A DNA stretch of 64,000 nucleotides from OMPR01 sp965183835 (lineage in GTDB: Bacteria > Pseudomonadota > Alphaproteobacteria > Rhodobacterales > Rhodobacteraceae): positions 1 through 64,000 of the forward strand of contig CBCYME010000010.1 of the NCBI GenBank assembly GCA_965183835.1, written 5' to 3'. The notes beneath the pieces are model-generated. The model was given only the letters and a program-made list of their open reading frames with translations, made no database searches and was not told where the DNA came from. The position numbers and the translations under genes are program-made. Positions 17,424 through 26,417 of this stretch are shown here, piece after piece (within the stretch, counting starts at the first letter, position 1; each line of letters starts with the position of its first letter).

Positions 17424-18692
17424 TTACCGCTCCACCAATTTGACGCTGTTGTTGTACCAGTTCATCACAGCCGAAATGCTCAACGAGATGATCAGATAGG
17501 CAAGCATCAGCAACAGAACACATTCCAGCTCGCGGCCGGTCTGGTTCATCGTAATGCCACCCATAGTGCCCGTGATATCCATATAACCAACCGCGATTGC
17601 CAAAGACGAGTTCTTGGTCAGGTTGAGATAGTTGGAAATCATTGGCGGAATGATCACACGCAGCGCTTGTGGCAGGATCACCAGACGCATGGTCTTACCC
17701 GGGCGAATGCCCAAAGCCGACGCGGCCTCGGTCTGACCTTTGGAGATCGCCAAGATGCCGGCCCGTACGATTTCCGCGATAAACGCAGCTGTGTACAGAG
17801 ACAGAGCAAGCCAGAGGGCGATCAGCGAGTTCCGCATGTGCGTCCCGCCTTTGAAATTGAACCCCTTGAGTTCAGGATAGCCAAAGTGACAGCCCAGAAC
17901 CGTAAGTAAGATGGCCATCGGCACAAACAGCAAACCTAGCTGGATATACCAGATCTTGGGGCGGTCACCGGTCGCCTCTTGCGTCGCAGCCGCTTTGGCA
18001 GCCACTTTGCGCATCGCAAAAATGCTGAGCGCAAGAACTGCAATAACAGCAACGAGGTCCAAAGAGATGTCAAACCGCAGGCTGGAATCACCAAACAAGT
18101 GGATGTTGCCCAAGCTGCGCGAAAACAGGAATTCCGGGATATAGACACCCCGGTTCGTCACAGCGACACTGTCAAACAGGTTCATTGTTGCTGTTGGTTC
18201 CGCACCACGGAAGGCGCGCGGTGCCGGAAGGCTTTCGATCATAATGGCCATCGCCAAAACGATCCAAAGCAGAACGGGCACGTTCCGGAACATTTCTACG
18301 TAAACGGTCATGATCCGCGCAACCAGCCAGTTCGATGACAATCGCAGAACGCCGACAAACACCCCGATGATGGTGGCCGTGATACAGCCCAGAACAGCAA
18401 CCACCAGCGTGTTCAACAAGCCCATCAGGGCAGCACGCAGGTGAGTATCCCGAGAGGTATATTCCAGCAGTCGCTGGTTGATGTCATAGCTGGCAGGTTC
18501 GCTAAAGAACCCAAAATCTATGGGTTTGCCCAAAGCGGCGAGGTTCTGCGCAGTGTTGTTGATAAGCCAAGCAGCCAACAACATAAAACAGAGCATTGCG
18601 ATGACTTGGATCGTGGCTGATCGATACCGCGTATCATAAAGGAGCATCGACAGCCGGAACTGCTCCTTAGGCGGGTCAGTGAGAGTCGTCAT
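17424..18692 (-). CDS. aapQ: Polar amino-acid ABC transporter, permease subunit (AapQ/BztB type)
   Basis: A 422-residue inner-membrane permease and partner of AapM. It has the same architecture of extended N-terminal part plus HisM-like core. The ATPase-contact loop is ASALGIRPGKTMRLVILPQA, and the segment ILAISKGQTEAA precedes it. It is preceded by a hairpin with a T-run that lies between it and aapJ, so it is probably made at a lower level than the binding protein. Confidence 0.93.
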   Translation of the reverse strand: MTTLTDPPKEQFRLSMLLYDTRYRSATIQVIAMLCFMLLAAWLINNTAQNLAALGKPIDFGFFSEPASYDINQRLLEYTSRDTHLRAALMGLLNTLVVAVLGCITATIIGVFVGVLRLSSNWLVARIMTVYVEMFRNVPVLLWIVLAMAIMIESLPAPRAFRGAEPTATMNLFDSVAVTNRGVYIPEFLFSRSLGNIHLFGDSSLRFDISLDLVAVIAVLALSIFAMRKVAAKAAATQEATGDRPKIWYIQLGLLFVPMAILLTVLGCHFGYPELKGFNFKGGTHMRNSLIALWLALSLYTAAFIAEIVRAGILAISKGQTEAASALGIRPGKTMRLVILPQALRVIIPPMISNYLNLTKNSSLAIAVGYMDITGTMGGITMNQTGRELECVLLLMLAYLIISLSISAVMNWYNNSVKLVER

Positions 18693-18778
18693 GACCTATG
18701 TGTATCCCCGTGAGACCCTGATTTGTCTTTCGGCGAAGTTTCTCTTCGCTCACTGAAATCAGGCACGTTTTTGAAAAG

Positions 18779-18812
18779 GCAAAAAGGGCGCAGGTTTCCC
18801 CGCGCCCTTTTC
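18779..18812 (-). terminator. Hairpin with T-run between aapJ and aapQ (attenuator)
   Basis: On the minus strand GAAAAGGGCGC pairs with GCGCCCTTTTT around a short loop, and the T-run ends the second arm. It stands after the first gene of the operon, where a leaky terminator would make binding protein exceed permease. Confidence 0.7.
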
Positions 18813-18821
18813 ACATGATGT

Positions 18822-19838
18822 TTAGCGGAATGGGGGCGAATACAGCAGGCCGCCTTCGGTCCACTGTGCGTTCAGACCACGTGCCAGACCGATGGGGGTT
18901 TCTTCGCCGATGTTTTTGGCAAAGATTTCACCATAGTTGCCGCCCGCCATGATGGCGCGCTTGGCCCACTCGGCGTCCAGACCCAGCATTTCACCCAGAG
19001 TCCCTTCGGAACCAAGCAGACGCTTGATTTCTGGGTTGTCTGTCGAAGATGCGATTTCAGCAACGTTTGCCGAAGTCACGCCCAGCTCTTCTGCTGTGAT
19101 TACAGCGTTCAGAGTCCAGCGTACGACATCACCCCATTCGTTGTCGCCGTGGCGAACCAACGGGCCCAGAGGCTCTTTGGAGATGATTTCGGGCAACAGA
19201 GCGTGCGCCGCAGGATCTTCGAAAGATGCGCGAGTGGCCGCCAGACCAGATGCGTCAGTGGTGTAAACGTCGCACGCACCAGCCAGATACTGCTGCTGAG
19301 CTTCGGCGTTTGTTTCAATCGGAACCGGCTCATAGCTGATGTTGTTGGTGCGGAAGAAGTCCGCCAAGTTCAGCTCGGTGGTTGTCCCGGTCTGAATGCA
19401 AACAGTTGCACCATCCAGATCTTTGGCGGACGAAACGCCCAGCTCTTTGGGGACCATGAAGCCCTGACCGTCATAGTAGTTCACGCCAACAAAGGTGAAC
19501 TTGAGGTCAACATCGCGCGAGAACGTCCAAGTGGTGTTACGTGCAAGCACATCGATTTCGCCAGAAGCCAGCGCAGTAAAGCGTGTCTTACCGGTGGTCG
19601 GTACGAACGTAACAGCAGAAGCGTCTCCCAAAACTGCGGCTGCAACGGCGCGGCAAACCGAAACGTCGAAACCGTTCCATTCGCCATTCGCATCTGGTGC
19701 GGCAAAGCCAACCAGACCGGTTGTTACGCCACAGTTCAATGTGCCACGTGCTTTTACATCATCCATCGTGCCAGCTGCAGCAGCGCTTGCTGCCAAGCCA
19801 GCGACGGTGAGCGCGCCGAAAACTACGGATTTTTTCAT
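18822..19838 (-). CDS. aapJ: Polar amino-acid ABC transporter, periplasmic substrate-binding protein
   Basis: A 338-residue secreted binding protein. A signal peptide (MKKSVVFGALTVAGLAASAAAA) is followed by the family 3 pattern GTLNCGVTTGLVGFAAPDAN and GFDVSVCRAVAAAVLGD. Internal cysteines include C36 and C63-type positions, as in AapJ and BztA. It captures acidic and amide amino acids for AapQMP. AGAGG five bases before the ATG is a strong ribosome site, in keeping with high expression. It is first in the operon. Confidence 0.95.
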   Translation of the reverse strand: MKKSVVFGALTVAGLAASAAAAGTMDDVKARGTLNCGVTTGLVGFAAPDANGEWNGFDVSVCRAVAAAVLGDASAVTFVPTTGKTRFTALASGEIDVLARNTTWTFSRDVDLKFTFVGVNYYDGQGFMVPKELGVSSAKDLDGATVCIQTGTTTELNLADFFRTNNISYEPVPIETNAEAQQQYLAGACDVYTTDASGLAATRASFEDPAAHALLPEIISKEPLGPLVRHGDNEWGDVVRWTLNAVITAEELGVTSANVAEIASSTDNPEIKRLLGSEGTLGEMLGLDAEWAKRAIMAGGNYGEIFAKNIGEETPIGLARGLNAQWTEGGLLYSPPFR

Positions 19839-19939
19839 TTTTACCTCTTCCTGATGTCCGCCTCATTGTGGGGCGGCTTTGCCGGCTTGAGTAATGCCGG
19901 ATTTAATACCGAAAAGTTCACTCCCCTTCAGTGGGCCCG

Positions 19940-19969
19940 AGTGTGGTCGCAATCATCAACAAACGTCAA
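19940..19969 (-). promoter_or_regulatory. Candidate promoter of aapJQMP
   Basis: On the minus strand TTGACG (19969-19964) is followed 18 bases later by CACACT (19945-19940), about 100 bases upstream of aapJ. The -35 is good and the -10 poor, so it may need an activator. Confidence 0.3.
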
Positions 19970-20047
19970 GGGTTGCATCACCCCTTTCGATGAAATGCAC
20001 CTTAGTTGCCCCAAGGGAAACTTGAGCAAAAATGATAGTTTACGGTC

Positions 20048-20755
20048 TCAACCAGAGAAATCGAAAAACCGTTTCGCATGCAAAAAGGCCTGACGTTTCA
20101 CGTCACTCATTTTTTGGGCTTCTTCATCGACGCCCCACAATTCTTCTTGCCAAAGCTCATCCAGACGCGAAATCTGCCAGATTTGGTCGGGTTTGCGCCA
20201 ATCTTTTGCAGCGCCAAAGCCCAGAATCAACGATCCAGACAAACTGACAAGATCATGAAATGCGGCGAGTTGAAAAGAATCCAACGCGTGAACCGCTTTA
20301 GTGAGCCTATCAATCACGTCTGGGTTTTGCGGGCGATGAATTACGCCGGATTGCGAAACAAGGCGCACATTCAATGTTTCAGCAGCCCAATCCAAGGCAG
20401 GATCCCACTGTTCCGCTTGTCTTTGAACCAATTCTCGGGGGGAATCCGCCCGATAACACAACAAATCCGAATCACCATAAGCGGCCAACATATCGGCCAC
20501 CTCTGCGTGTTGGTGACGCACTTTATCAATTGCGGCATTGGCAGATCGGGTCATTGGCATCGTGCCGGGGTCCACCTGCCCGTCCTGTGCATCCCACTCA
20601 GCCGCGATCGCTTCTGCCATCGCGCGCGTTGGGACAATCAACCCAGCTTTGGCCGGGGTTTTGACCCGACGCCCGTCCAGCTCAACCGTGAACCCATTTT
20701 CGGCTTCGACAACCAGGCTATTTTCCCAGAACCGCTTTGGTTTCCATTCACTCAT
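20048..20755 (-). CDS. ATP12 family chaperone (F1-ATPase alpha-subunit assembly)
   Basis: A 235-residue protein starting MSEWKPKRFWENSLVVE. Characteristic ATP12 segments follow: DGRRVKTPAKA, PMTRSANAAID and YGDSDLLCYRA, then WDPALDWAAE. The mitochondrial homologue binds the F1 alpha subunit before assembly. Alphaproteobacteria share the family, consistent with the ancestry of mitochondria. No atp genes are nearby. It is the last gene of the degP-like to ATP12 run and begins 3 bases after the HAD gene. Confidence 0.92.
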   Translation of the reverse strand: MSEWKPKRFWENSLVVEAENGFTVELDGRRVKTPAKAGLIVPTRAMAEAIAAEWDAQDGQVDPGTMPMTRSANAAIDKVRHQHAEVADMLAAYGDSDLLCYRADSPRELVQRQAEQWDPALDWAAETLNVRLVSQSGVIHRPQNPDVIDRLTKAVHALDSFQLAAFHDLVSLSGSLILGFGAAKDWRKPDQIWQISRLDELWQEELWGVDEEAQKMSDVKRQAFLHAKRFFDFSG

Positions 20756-20758
20756 GTT

Positions 20759-21430
20759 TTATGTCCAGATTTGCGCCAGCGTTTCGGGCAGCGCGTCAAA
20801 TGTATCAATGATCTGAGCCGCATGCTGTAGCGCAGATGTATCGTGGTACCCCCAGCTTACACCAATGCCCGTCACTCCCGCGTTGGCCGCCATCTCCATG
20901 TCGAAGCTGGTGTCTCCGATCATCACAGCGCCTGACGCATCAACCCCGGCTTCCCTTAACGCTGTTTCGATCATTGACGGATGTGGTTTAGAGGGATGGA
21001 AATCGGCAACCTGCTTGGTCACAAAATACCGCTCCAATCCGTGTGCTTCGAGCAATCCGTCCAACCCGCGCAGTGATTTACCTGTCGCAATACCCAGCAG
21101 GAACTCGGGAACACCATGCAGCCTGTCCAAGATTTCACGCGCACCGGGATAGAGCGGCGAATGAGCGGCTCCCAACGCAAGGCGCTGATCCCGGTAGAAA
21201 TCTTTGTACCCCTGCACCAGCTGGGCTTGGATCTGATCAGATTGCTCGGGCACCAAACGGGCCATTGCTTGTGGCAGCGACAACCCTACAATGGACAAGA
21301 TCGCCCCGCGACTTGGGACTGGTACTGACAACGCCTCGAACGCCGCAGTCATTGCCCCGACGATACTGGCCTGACTGTCGACCAGCGTCCCATCGACATC
21401 AAATATGATCAGGCGCAATGGCTTGATCAT
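20759..21430 (-). CDS. HAD-IA family hydrolase (phosphoglycolate phosphatase-like)
   Basis: A 223-residue haloacid dehalogenase-type phosphatase. Motif I is FDVDGTLVDS with the nucleophile and acid aspartates, motif II is the Thr in GIATGKS, Lys is in HPSKPHP, and motif IV is MIGDTSFDMEMA. The helical cap sits between motifs I and II. The substrate is unknown; phosphoglycolate and other small phosphates are typical. It overlaps the rluC stop by ATGA. Confidence 0.88.
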   Translation of the reverse strand: MIKPLRLIIFDVDGTLVDSQASIVGAMTAAFEALSVPVPSRGAILSIVGLSLPQAMARLVPEQSDQIQAQLVQGYKDFYRDQRLALGAAHSPLYPGAREILDRLHGVPEFLLGIATGKSLRGLDGLLEAHGLERYFVTKQVADFHPSKPHPSMIETALREAGVDASGAVMIGDTSFDMEMAANAGVTGIGVSWGYHDTSALQHAAQIIDTFDALPETLAQIWT

Positions 21431-22470
21431 TGCAGAGATTCAAACGGATCATCTGCGGCTAAATCCTCGGACCAGCCAAAGGTGTCCCACGTTTCAGCCA
21501 TGTGATCCGGTAAGTGCGCGGTGATCGTGACAGGCTTGCGTGTCGTCGGATGCTCAAAGGATAGGCTACGGGCGTGCAGATGCAGTTTTTTGCTGATGAC
21601 GCCGCCAAGTTGCGCGCCCCAACCGTCGCCCAGGTTTTCTTGCCCAGAGCCGCCGTATTTACCATCTCCGATAATTGGATGCCCCATACCAGACATATGA
21701 GCCCGCAATTGGTGCGTTCGCCCAGTGATCGGTTCCATGGCGACCCACGACGCCCGCCCCGCAACACGGTAGAGCGTAGCATAAACCGTGTGGGCACGTT
21801 TGGCGCCGTATGTGCCATCAATGTCGCGCGGATCAATGGCGATCATCTTTTCGCCCTCACCCTGCTTCCCGTGACCGCCGGCCTTTACCAGGCCAGTTTT
21901 AATCTCGCCCAGATAAGGGGTCGGAACCCCTGCGACCAACGCCCAATAGATCTTGCGCGTATCACGGTGACGGAACGCAGCGGTCAAGGATTTGGCCGCC
22001 TCGCGGGTGCGTGCCAAGACCAAGACACCGGATGTGTCTTTATCCAACCGGTGGACAAGGCGCGGTTTGTCTTCGTTGCCAAAACGAAGCGCTTCGGCCA
22101 AGCCATCCACGTGGCGCGTTTGACCGCTACCGCCCTGAACCGCCAAACCCCATGGCTTGTTGATGGCAATCACCTGATCATCCCGGTAGATCACACAGTC
22201 TTGGATCATCTTGGCATCCGCATCGGACACGCGATCCCTAAGCGGGGTAGGCTTGTGATCAGAATCCGGCAGCGGCGGTACACGCACCACTTGACCGATC
22301 TCCAACCGGGTCGAGGCCTTGACCCGGCCGCCTTCGACCCGCAACTCGCCTTTGCGGCACATCTTTTCGACGCGCCCTTGGCTTAGGTGTGGGAACATCC
22401 GGCGCAGCCAGCGGTCCAACCGCTGATCGCCATCGTCATCACCCACAGTAATCATTTGTACGCCGCTCAT
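21427..22470 (-). CDS. rluC: RluA-family 23S rRNA pseudouridine synthase (RluC-like)
   Basis: A 347-residue protein with an N-terminal S4 RNA-binding domain (about residues 15-70, starting QRLDRWLRRMFPHLSQGRV) and a pseudouridine synthase domain. The catalytic aspartate is in HRLDKDTSGVLV. Downstream motifs GRTHQLRAHM and HPIIGDGKYG are typical of RluC and RluD. Domain order and size fit RluC, which modifies the 955/2504/2580 positions in E. coli; the exact target here is inferred. It overlaps both crcB and the HAD gene by 4 bases. Confidence 0.9.
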   Translation of the reverse strand: MSGVQMITVGDDDGDQRLDRWLRRMFPHLSQGRVEKMCRKGELRVEGGRVKASTRLEIGQVVRVPPLPDSDHKPTPLRDRVSDADAKMIQDCVIYRDDQVIAINKPWGLAVQGGSGQTRHVDGLAEALRFGNEDKPRLVHRLDKDTSGVLVLARTREAAKSLTAAFRHRDTRKIYWALVAGVPTPYLGEIKTGLVKAGGHGKQGEGEKMIAIDPRDIDGTYGAKRAHTVYATLYRVAGRASWVAMEPITGRTHQLRAHMSGMGHPIIGDGKYGGSGQENLGDGWGAQLGGVISKKLHLHARSLSFEHPTTRKPVTITAHLPDHMAETWDTFGWSEDLAADDPFESLQ

Positions 22471-22847
22471 GCCCAGAGCCCCCTTGCAAGAAATAGCCCC
22501 GCCATAAGCGCCGCCAGAGACAGCCCAACGGACAGCCCCACATAAAGTGCCGCGTGCCCCATGGCGCCGCGTTCATAAAGGTTCACCGCCTCCAGCGAAA
22601 ACGCCGAAAAAGTCGTAAACCCGCCCATCAGCCCGGTCATCACGAAAGGACTGAGATGTGTCAGTCCGCGATGCGCCGCTGCGATCACAAAAACGCCCAT
22701 CAGGAACGACCCGATGACGTTGACCGTCAATATGGCGACAGGAAACTCCTGATGGCCAAAGGCACGCAATACGCCAATACCTGTCAGATACCGGAGCGAC
22801 GCCCCGATGGCGCCGCCAAGCGCTACATGTAAAACCGATGAGATCAT
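22467..22847 (-). CDS. crcB: Fluoride efflux transporter CrcB
   Basis: A 126-residue, four-helix membrane protein with the Fluc/CrcB signatures GGAIGASLRYL, NVIGSFLMG and GGFTTFSAFSLE. Fluc channels work as antiparallel dimers that let fluoride leave the cell. Only one crc gene is present, so a homodimer is expected. I looked for a fluoride riboswitch in the 136-base gap upstream (22848-22983) and did not see its conserved pattern. It overlaps rluC by ATGA. Confidence 0.95.
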   Translation of the reverse strand: MISSVLHVALGGAIGASLRYLTGIGVLRAFGHQEFPVAILTVNVIGSFLMGVFVIAAAHRGLTHLSPFVMTGLMGGFTTFSAFSLEAVNLYERGAMGHAALYVGLSVGLSLAALMAGLFLARGLWA

Positions 22848-22983
22848 GCGCGGTCTGTCGCGCGCATCAGGGGGAATGTCAAGATTCGCTGCATTTCACC
22901 CCGCGTTTCACCAAACTATCTGCTCTGACCAGCACATTGCACCCGAATTCGCAGCCAATCTAGTCGCAAGGTGACTGTGCCGC

Positions 22984-24291
22984 TTAGTCGAACAGTTTGG
23001 GCGAGGGTCTGCCTGTAACCCGTTCCCAATAGTCATCGGCGCGTTTCTCAAACGTCGCCGCGTCTCGGGCCTCGCTCACGTAAAACCGCCCTGGCGGCAC
23101 ACCCGGTGCGTAATCTTGATCAACCCAACCCTTTGGATCCTTATGCGGGCTGCGATAGCCCACATGCCCCAAAGCCTCGGCCCCTTGGTAATGCGCGTCC
23201 CGCAGATGCAATGGGACCGGCAATGGCGCCTCTTGCGCCACAGCGGACAAAGCCGCAGAAATCCCGTGATTGGCAGAACCCGATTTAGGCGCACGTGCAA
23301 CATGCAGCGCCGCATGGGCCAGAATGATCCGAGCCTCGGGATACCCGATCATTTCCACCGCCTGCGCCGCTGCGACAGCGGTCTGGAGCGCAGTGTTATC
23401 GGCAAGCCCCACATCCTCAGAGGCCTGAATCATGATGCGGCGCGCGATAAAACGTGGATCTTCACCGCCATGAATAAGCCGCGCCAACCAGTACAGAACA
23501 GCGTCCGCCGCCCCGCCGCGCATGGACTTGATAAAGGCAGAAATGACATCGTAGTGCTGATCCCCAGATCGGTCATGATTTACCGGCGCCGCCATATAAG
23601 CGTCTTCGATCATGTCCTCAGTCACAACCACCGGCGCGCCCGGGGCATGGCCAACGCAAAGCCCTTCGAGGGTTGTCAGCGCGCGGCGCGCATCTCCCCC
23701 CGAACGTCCAGCGATGAGTTGTTTGTGCTCCGGTGACAGGGTGACCTGAATCCCCATACTCGCCAAATGATCAAGCCCACGATCAACCACAGTTACCATG
23801 TCACTGATAGAAATGGGTTCCAGCTTTAGGATCGTGGATCGTGAAACCAAAGCTTTCGGCAAAGCTGTGTACGGGTTTTGGGTCGTGGCACCAATAAAAT
23901 CCGCCGTACCCTCTTCGCAGATCGCAAGAAGATCATCCGCCTGTGTGGCTGAAAACCGGTGCACCTCGTCCACGAAAATGAGCAGCGGACGTATCCGCGC
24001 CTCGTCCGCAAGTTGGCGAATTTCCTTTACCCCGGCGCGTGTCGCGTGAAGCGGGCGAAAATCCTTGCTGAGCATATTGCCCACTGCGCGCGCAATTGAT
24101 GTTTTCCCAATTCCAGGAGGGCCATACAGAACAACACTGCCAAGCTGATCCGCAGCAATTCTGCGCCGCAGGGTGGCACCCTCAGCCGTAATCGTGTCCT
24201 GACCAATCACATCATCCAGTGTTTCCGGCCGCAACGCCGCAGCAAGTGGTCGATTGCCCTGTTGTGCTCCGAGATCAAATAGATCTGACAT
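22984..24291 (-). CDS. rarA: Replication-associated recombination protein A (RarA/MgsA AAA+ ATPase)
   Basis: A 435-residue clamp-loader-like AAA+ ATPase acting at stalled forks. Walker A is YGPPGIGKTS and Walker B is LIFVDEVHRF. The sensor region ADFIGATTQNPY follows, and a C-terminal tetramerisation domain includes GSGSANH-type residues. N-terminal PLAAALRPETLDDVIGQD is the family start. The first codon may be GTG 24294 or ATG 24291; I prefer the ATG. It starts 3 bases after the degP-like stop, so the two are surely cotranscribed. Confidence 0.94.
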   Translation of the reverse strand: MSDLFDLGAQQGNRPLAAALRPETLDDVIGQDTITAEGATLRRRIAADQLGSVVLYGPPGIGKTSIARAVGNMLSKDFRPLHATRAGVKEIRQLADEARIRPLLIFVDEVHRFSATQADDLLAICEEGTADFIGATTQNPYTALPKALVSRSTILKLEPISISDMVTVVDRGLDHLASMGIQVTLSPEHKQLIAGRSGGDARRALTTLEGLCVGHAPGAPVVVTEDMIEDAYMAAPVNHDRSGDQHYDVISAFIKSMRGGAADAVLYWLARLIHGGEDPRFIARRIMIQASEDVGLADNTALQTAVAAAQAVEMIGYPEARIILAHAALHVARAPKSGSANHGISAALSAVAQEAPLPVPLHLRDAHYQGAEALGHVGYRSPHKDPKGWVDQDYAPGVPPGRFYVSEARDAATFEKRADDYWERVTGRPSPKLFD

Positions 24292-24294
24292 CAC

Positions 24295-25677
24295 CTACAT
24301 CCGGAACCGCAACGAGACCCACTGCCCGCGTCGCATCAAATCGAGTTTCACCCACCGCCCCGGATCTGTCAGAGCCGCACGAATATCCGAAGTCGTGTGC
24401 ATTTCTGCGTCATTGATAACAGACAACACATCGCCAAACTGCAGCCCCGCACGGGCACCGTACCGACCGGGGTCGGTTACGATCACACCTTCTGTCGAAA
24501 GCGGTAAGCCAAAACGCGAAATCACGGCTGGATTGATACGTGCCAGGCCCAAACCGGGCAGCACAGTATCATCCCCCAGTGTTATTGGATCTGATGCAGG
24601 TTCATCAGGAGGGGCCAGCATAGAGACACGAACCTCGCTCGTATCCTGACCACGCAAACGGGAAACAGTGACTTCACCGCCGATCCCAGCCACCGACATA
24701 CGAAAAACCATCTCAGACGGAGAATTCACAATCTTCCCGTCGACCATGGTAATCACATCGCCCACTTTGAAACCAGCAACTGCAAAGGGGCTTTCTGCGT
24801 GAAGATCGGAAATCACAATCCCTTCGGGTAAGGCTAGGCCAAGAGAGTCGGCAATATCCGACGTCATGGGCTGCCCGGCCATCCCCGCCCAGGGACGTTG
24901 GAAATAGGGGCGCCCCGCGCGCGCTTGACGCATAAATTCGGCCACCAAGTTCGCCGGAATAGCAAATCCAATCCCGTTAGAGCCGCCTGACCGGCTGAGG
25001 ATCGAGGTGTTGATACCAATCAAATCCCCGTTCACGTCGATCAGCGCACCGCCAGAGTTTCCCGGGTTAATCGCCGCATCTGTTTGGATGAAATAGCCCC
25101 GCGCCTGACCCGTCGCCGCCCCAGATCGCGCCAGTCCTGAAACAATACCGCTTGATACAGTTTGCCCAATCCCAAACGGATTCCCGATCGCCAAAGCCAG
25201 CTCCCCAACTTCGACCTGATCAGAATTGCGCAGCGCCAAATAAGGGAGATCGGAAACCTCTTCGATTTGAAGAATTGCGATATCGCTTTCTTCGTCGCCC
25301 AGCACGACTTTGGCCGAAAACTCGCGACGATCCGTTGTTACCACCTGAATTTCAGACGCCATACCAACCACATGATAGTTGGAAACAACCAACCCATCGC
25401 CCGACAGGATAACCCCTGACCCCAGAGAATTCTGAACGCGGGGGCGAGGCGCGGAAGAGCCTCCAAAAAAGTCCTGAAAGAAGGGGTCAGAAAACAGCGG
25501 ATTTGGACGCCCCTCGGTGATAATCTTTGCGTAGATATTCACCACAGCCGGGGCAGATTTCTTAACCACAGGTGCAAACCCCATGGTAATTTCACCCTGC
25601 GATGTCGGCACACGCGTTTCTGCACCGACGAAAGAGGCACTCAGTACCATTGCTGCTGTCAAAACTGCACGAAACAT
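24295..25677 (-). CDS. Do/DegP family periplasmic serine endoprotease
   Basis: A 460-residue secreted HtrA protease. A signal peptide ends near residue 19. The catalytic triad is H102 (VSNYHVVG), D132 (ESDIAIL) and S208 (NPGNSGG). Two PDZ domains follow, at about residues 270-350 and 375-455. The LA loop with PFFQDFFGG is short compared with E. coli DegP, nearer to DegQ or DegS, but a DegS role is unlikely because there is no membrane anchor and there are two PDZ domains. It degrades or chaperones misfolded envelope proteins. It heads the run that continues with rarA. Confidence 0.92.
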   Translation of the reverse strand: MFRAVLTAAMVLSASFVGAETRVPTSQGEITMGFAPVVKKSAPAVVNIYAKIITEGRPNPLFSDPFFQDFFGGSSAPRPRVQNSLGSGVILSGDGLVVSNYHVVGMASEIQVVTTDRREFSAKVVLGDEESDIAILQIEEVSDLPYLALRNSDQVEVGELALAIGNPFGIGQTVSSGIVSGLARSGAATGQARGYFIQTDAAINPGNSGGALIDVNGDLIGINTSILSRSGGSNGIGFAIPANLVAEFMRQARAGRPYFQRPWAGMAGQPMTSDIADSLGLALPEGIVISDLHAESPFAVAGFKVGDVITMVDGKIVNSPSEMVFRMSVAGIGGEVTVSRLRGQDTSEVRVSMLAPPDEPASDPITLGDDTVLPGLGLARINPAVISRFGLPLSTEGVIVTDPGRYGARAGLQFGDVLSVINDAEMHTTSDIRAALTDPGRWVKLDLMRRGQWVSLRFRM

Positions 25678-25805
25678 GGAGCCTCCGGAATTTTCATGTC
25701 CCCTCGGATATGCGGGGCGTCCCCACAGATTGCAAGCGATCCGATTGGGTAATGCCCCTCGATCCTTTGCAGTCAGTGATAAACGCGCGGCTTTACAAAC
25801 AAAAA

Positions 25806-25833
25806 GGGCCCTTGCTCAGCTGAGCAAGGGCCC
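25806..25833 (-). terminator. Intrinsic terminator of rpsM-rpsK-rpoA-rplQ
   Basis: A perfect 28-base palindrome (14-base arms GGGCCCTTGCTCAG and its complement, no unpaired loop) has T-runs on the transcript side (T5) and a T4 opposite. It lies 27 bases after the rplQ stop. Confidence 0.9.
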
Positions 25834-25859
25834 CAAAAGCGGCAAAAGCCACTTTGAAT

Positions 25860-26279
25860 TTATTCTGCGGCTGCTTCCGCTTCTGCAGTGCGTGCCTTGT
25901 CGGCTGCGCCTTTTGCATCGCGATCGCGGTCTACGAATTCGATGATCGCCATGGGCGCCATGTCACCGTAACGGAAACCCGCTTTCAGGACGCGAACATA
26001 GCCACCCTGACGGTCTTTGTACCGTGGGCCCAGGATGTCGAACAATTTCGCAACATACTGGTCTTCTTTCAAGCGCGATGCCGCGTTACGACGCGAGTGC
26101 AGGTCGCCTTTTTTCGCCAACGTGATCAGCTTTTCGATGATCGGGCGCAGTTCTTTTGCTTTGGGCAGAGTCGTTTTGATCTGCTCGTGCTCGATGAGCG
26201 AGCCGGCCATGTTTGCAAACAGAGCTTTACGGTGCTCATGTGTACGGTTCAGGCGGCGGTATCCACGTGCGTGACGCAT
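25860..26279 (-). CDS. rplQ: 50S ribosomal protein L17
   Basis: A 139-residue L17. It starts MRHARGYRRLNRTHEHRKAL, the nearly invariant bacterial start, and continues with LRPIIEKLITLAKKGDLHSRR. The C-terminus carries an Ala/Glu-rich tail (TAEAEAAAE) common in alphaproteobacteria. Last gene of the alpha operon, with a perfect-palindrome terminator behind it. Confidence 0.98.
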   Translation of the reverse strand: MRHARGYRRLNRTHEHRKALFANMAGSLIEHEQIKTTLPKAKELRPIIEKLITLAKKGDLHSRRNAASRLKEDQYVAKLFDILGPRYKDRQGGYVRVLKAGFRYGDMAPMAIIEFVDRDRDAKGAADKARTAEAEAAAE

Positions 26280-26387
26280 TTTATTTGTCCTAACTTAAGC
26301 TTGTGCTTTGTCTGGAGACCGATGCGGGTCAGTCCCTCTCCTTGGGGCAGGATTGCCCATGTCTTCCCCGGCTGTCCGGGCATTGAT

Positions 26388-26411
26388 GGGGGAGCACTTG
26401 CGCCCTCCCCC
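26388..26411 (-). other. Hairpin between rpoA and rplQ
   Basis: GGGGGAG and CTCCCCC arms (26388-26394, 26405-26411) flank a 10-base loop in the 138-base rpoA-rplQ gap. No T-run follows, so it is more likely a processing or stability element than a terminator. Confidence 0.4.
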
Positions 26412-26417
26412 GAATTC

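Noticed and set aside
22848..22983. Possible fluoride riboswitch before crcB
   Set aside because: I could not find the conserved crcB-motif stem and loop sequence on the minus strand.
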